Assembly (NCBI GenBank): GCA_036927565.1
Contig: JAYESD010000003.1
Coordinates: 83,311,311 to 83,375,310 of the forward strand
DNA: 64,000 nt
Origin: Tuctoria greenei
Lineage: Eukaryota > Streptophyta > Magnoliopsida > Poales > Poaceae
Reading direction: 5' to 3'
Positions within the stretch are counted from its first letter, which is position 1, and every line of letters begins with the position of its first letter. The position numbers were made by a program, and so were the translations under genes. The notes below the pieces were generated by a model that saw only the letters and a list, made by a program, of their open reading frames with translations, ran no database searches and was not told the DNA's origin. This document shows, piece after piece, positions 60,866 to 64,000 of the stretch.

Positions 60866-60901
60866 GTACCTTAAACCAAGGAATAATTCTTTTTTTTGCA
60901 G
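60866..60901 (+). other. gag-pol junction of copia E (36 nt, intron-like)
   Basis: GTACCTTAAACC at the start, TTTTTTTTGCAG at the end, two in-frame TAA codons. Same position as in A and C. Confidence 0.6.
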
Positions 60902-63900
60902 GCTTATTCCTCCGGTGGGTCTAAATGGGTGCTAGATAGCGGATGCACAAATCACATGACCGGAGAGAGAGAGGTATGTTTGTGGAGTACGAATATAACA
61001 AGGATCCAAGTGAAGGCATATACTTCGGAGACAACAGCCAAGAAAAGGTCCTTGGTAGAGATAACATTGAAAGATACGCTCAACACACATTATCCAATGT
61101 TTTACATGTATATTCTCTAGATTATAACCTGTTCTCAATATCCCAACTATGCGACAAAGGTTACAACTGTTTATTCACTAATGAGGGTGTGACCGTGTTT
61201 AGAAGAAGTGATGGCTCGATTGCATTCAAGGGAATGTTGAAGGGAAAGCTCTATCTTGTTGACTTCAACAAAGATAAAGCCGAACTCAACACTTGCTTGG
61301 TTGCTAAGACCAACATGGGATGGCTGTGGCATAGACGGCTAGCCCATGTTGGGATGAGAAATCTGCAGAAACTTCTAAAAGGTGGTCACATCCGTGGTCT
61401 TAAGGATGTGGTTTTTGTAAAAGTCAGGCCGTGCAGCGCTTGTCAAGCAGGAAAACAAGTCGGAGCACCACACCCCGCCAAGAATGTGATGACTACCGCA
61501 AGACCGCTGGAACTCCTCCACATGGATCTCTTTGGTCCAATTTCGTACATCATCATCGGCGGTAACAAATACGGTTTAGTAATTGTTGATGATTTTTCAA
61601 GATTTACCTGTGTATTTTTCTTGTATGATAAATCAAAAGCTCAGGGGATCCTCAAGAAGTTCTTCAAAAGAGCTCAGAATGAATTCTCATCAACCATAAA
61701 GAACATCAGAAGTGACAACGGGACAGAATTCAAGAACCTCCAAGTTGAAGAGTTTCTCGATGAAGAAGGGATAAAGCATGAATTTGGCACCCTACTCCCC
61801 TCAATAAAATGGAGTGGCTGAAAGAAAGAACAGAACATTGATTGAAATGGCCAGAACTATGTTTGATGAATACAAGACGTCAGATTGATTTTGGGCAGAA
61901 GCGGTGAACACCGCTTCTCACGCCACGAATCGACTGTACCTCCATCGACTACTGAAGAAAACTCTGTATGAGCTCCTTACCGGTAAAAAGCCTAATGTTT
62001 CTTATGTTAAAGTTTTTGGTTGCAAATGTTTTATTCTGAACAAGAAATAGAGGGCCTCGAAGTTCGCTTCAAAGTCCGATGAAGGATTTTTACTCGGTTA
62101 TGAATCGAATGCCTACGCCTATCGTGTCTTCAACGTGGTGTCCGGCCTTGTTGAAGTAGCACGTGACGTAGTGTTCGATGAATCTAACCGCTCACAAGTG
62201 GAGCAAGTTGATAAGTGTGTGCTAGATAAAGAGGAAGCTCCATATGAAGCACTGGAGAAAATGGGACTTGGTGATATCTTACCACAAGAGCAAACATTCA
62301 ACTCAAATGCACAATATGAACCTCAACAAGGAGGCCATGATCAAGGGGGAGCTCTTGCACAAGATCAAAAGGAGGAAGATCAAGAAGATCAGGACAATCA
62401 TGGAAGCAATGATCTAGGGGGAGACAATGCACATGAAGATAATGAAGAACAAGCAACTACACAAGCTCCACACAAAAGAGTACACCAGAGCGTGCAAAGA
62501 GACCACCCTGTCAACAATATCATTGGAGATATTGCTAAGGGAGTAACTACTAGATCTCGAGTTGCAAATTTCTGTGAATATTATTCTTTTGTGTCTTTTC
62601 TGGAACCATACATGGTAGAAGAAGCCTTAAGGGATCCAGACTGAGTGATTGCAATGCAAGAGGAGCTGAACAACTTCAAGAGAAATCAAGTGTGGGAGCT
62701 GGTGGAGAGACCAAAGGCGAACATAGTTGGAACCAAATGGGTCTTTCGGAACAAGCAAGATGAACATGGAGTAGTAACAAGAAATAAAGCAAGATTGGTG
62801 GCCAAAGGTTATTCTCAGGTCGAAGGTTTGGACTTTGATGAAACTTTCGCTCCTGTAGCTAGACTTGAGTCCATTCGTATTTTATTGGCATATGCTACTC
62901 ACCATAATTTTAAGCTGTATCAAATGAACGTCAAAAGCGCTTTCTTAAACGGTCCAATCAAGGAGGAAGTTTATGTGGAGCAGCCACCAGGATTCGAAGA
63001 CCAAAAGTATCCCAACCATGTCTACAAACTGTGTAAGGCTCTCTATGGCCTCAAACAAGCTCCTCGAGCTTTGTATGAGTGTCTTAGAGATTTTCTAATT
63101 CAAAATGGATTCAAAATTGGTAAAGCTGACTATACACTTTTCACTAAACATTGTGATGATCACCTATTCGTATGTCAAATTTATGTTGATGACATTATCT
63201 TTGGATCCACTAACAAATCTTTTTGTGAAGAATTTAGCAAAATTATGACAGATAGGTTCGAGATGTCAATGATGGGCGAATTGAAGTTCTTCTTGGGATT
63301 CCAAGTGAAGCAATTAAGAGAAGGTACATTTTTAAGCCAAACCAAATATACACAGGACATTCTCAAGAAATTCAATATGGACAAAGCCAAGCCCATCAAG
63401 ACACCCATGGCCACTAACGGACATCTCGACCTCAATGAAGACGGTCCAAATGTGGACCAAAAGGTATATCGGTCCATGTTCGGCTCCTTACTTTATTTAT
63501 GTGCATCTAGGCCAGATATTATGCTTAGTGTTTGCTTGTGTGCAAGGTTTCAAGCCGCACCTAAAGAGTGTCACTTAATTGCGGTAAAAAGAATCCTAAG
63601 GTACCTTGTGCACACACCCAACTTGGGCCTTTGGTATCCCAAAGGATCCAAATTTCACTTGATAGGGTATTCCGACGTCGACTATGCAGGATGCAAAGTC
63701 GATAGAAAGAGCACGTCAGGGACTTGTCAATTTCTTGGTAGGTCCCTAGTTTCTTGGTCATCTAAAAAGCAAAACTCCATTGCTCTTTCCACAACAGAAG
63801 CAGAATATGTTGCAGCCGGTAGTTGTTGCGCACAACTACTTTGGATGCGACAAAACCTTAGGGACTACGGCTACAATCTTAACCATATCCCGCTTCTATG

Positions 63901-64000
63901 TGAAAATGAAAGTGCTATAAAAATTGCACACAACCCTGTAGAGCACTCAAGAACTAAGCACATAGATATCCGTCATCATTTTCTTAGAGATCATTCATTA
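60902..64000 (+). pseudogene. Copia E pol, cut by window end
   Basis: Protease VLDSGCTNHMTGE (60929); frameshift at a GAGAGA run near 60970; GAG-pre-integrase LWHRRLAHVGMRNLQ; integrase LELLHMDLFGPI, IVDDFSRFT, SDNGTEFKN; frameshift near 61790; TGA 61886-61888 (SD*FWAEAV), shared with C; TAG near 62048; TGA near 62642. The reverse transcriptase core is continuous from 62645: TKWVFRNKQDEHG, then QMNVKSAFLNG with Asn (codon 62927-62929) for the catalytic Asp, LCKALYGLKQAPRA, YVDDIIFGS. RNase H runs to HIDIRHHFLRDH at the window end. Not functional as it stands. Confidence 0.9.

Larger units (their letters stand above)
57127..64000 (+). mobile_element. Copia element E (SIRE/Maximus type), 3' part beyond window
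   Basis: Plus-strand relative of A and C inserted into the RT gene of D. 5' LTR, primer site, gag, junction and pol to the RNase H region, where the window ends. It has fewer lesions than A or C. Confidence 0.92.

Overview
The window is plant nuclear DNA, most probably from a large-genome grass: every stretch I can identify is LTR-retrotransposon DNA of the SIRE/Maximus (Ty1-copia) and Tekay/Del-type chromovirus (Ty3-gypsy) lineages, plus one Tat-like non-autonomous element. I see no host gene, tRNA, rRNA or intact open reading frame. Premature stops, many at CpG-derived positions (CGA to TGA), and frameshifts fit old, silenced, probably methylated heterochromatin. The species assignment is inference from element style only.

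Layout. 1-1983: LTR of a chromovirus family (here called alpha), plus strand (element G). 1984-4652 and 32316-35511: a pol-less, plus-strand Tat-like element (H). Copia element A (minus, 4653-32310, target duplication ATTAC) sits in H. Chromovirus B (minus, 13763-30235, target duplication ATCCA) sits in the gag gene of A. Copia C (plus, 22446-30126, 3' end lost) sits in the 5' LTR of B. Next, a 6.5-kb block (A LTR, H 3' part, start of an alpha LTR) is tandemly duplicated (30898-37424 and 37425-43937). The second copy runs on into alpha element F (minus, from 42025). The LTR of F is split by a roughly 4.2-kb solo LTR (S, 44045-48216). The pol of F is split by alpha element D (minus, from 51493), and the pol of D is split by copia E (plus, 57127 to beyond the window).

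The most unusual signal is a palindromic dodecamer, CGGACWWGTCCG (mostly CGGACTAGTCCG). It occurs perfectly about thirty times by eye and far more often in degenerate form. It forms arrays directly upstream of the TATA box in the LTRs of BOTH superfamilies, with a second short pair further downstream in each LTR. The copia and gypsy arrays share spacer sequence (TTTAGTCAGAGG) in the same transcriptional orientation, so they look like one regulatory or recombinogenic module exchanged between unrelated retrotransposons. Copies also lie inside the gag gene of C, in the 3' open reading frame of A and between pol and that frame. One breakpoint of the 6.5-kb duplication falls within a copy of the motif.
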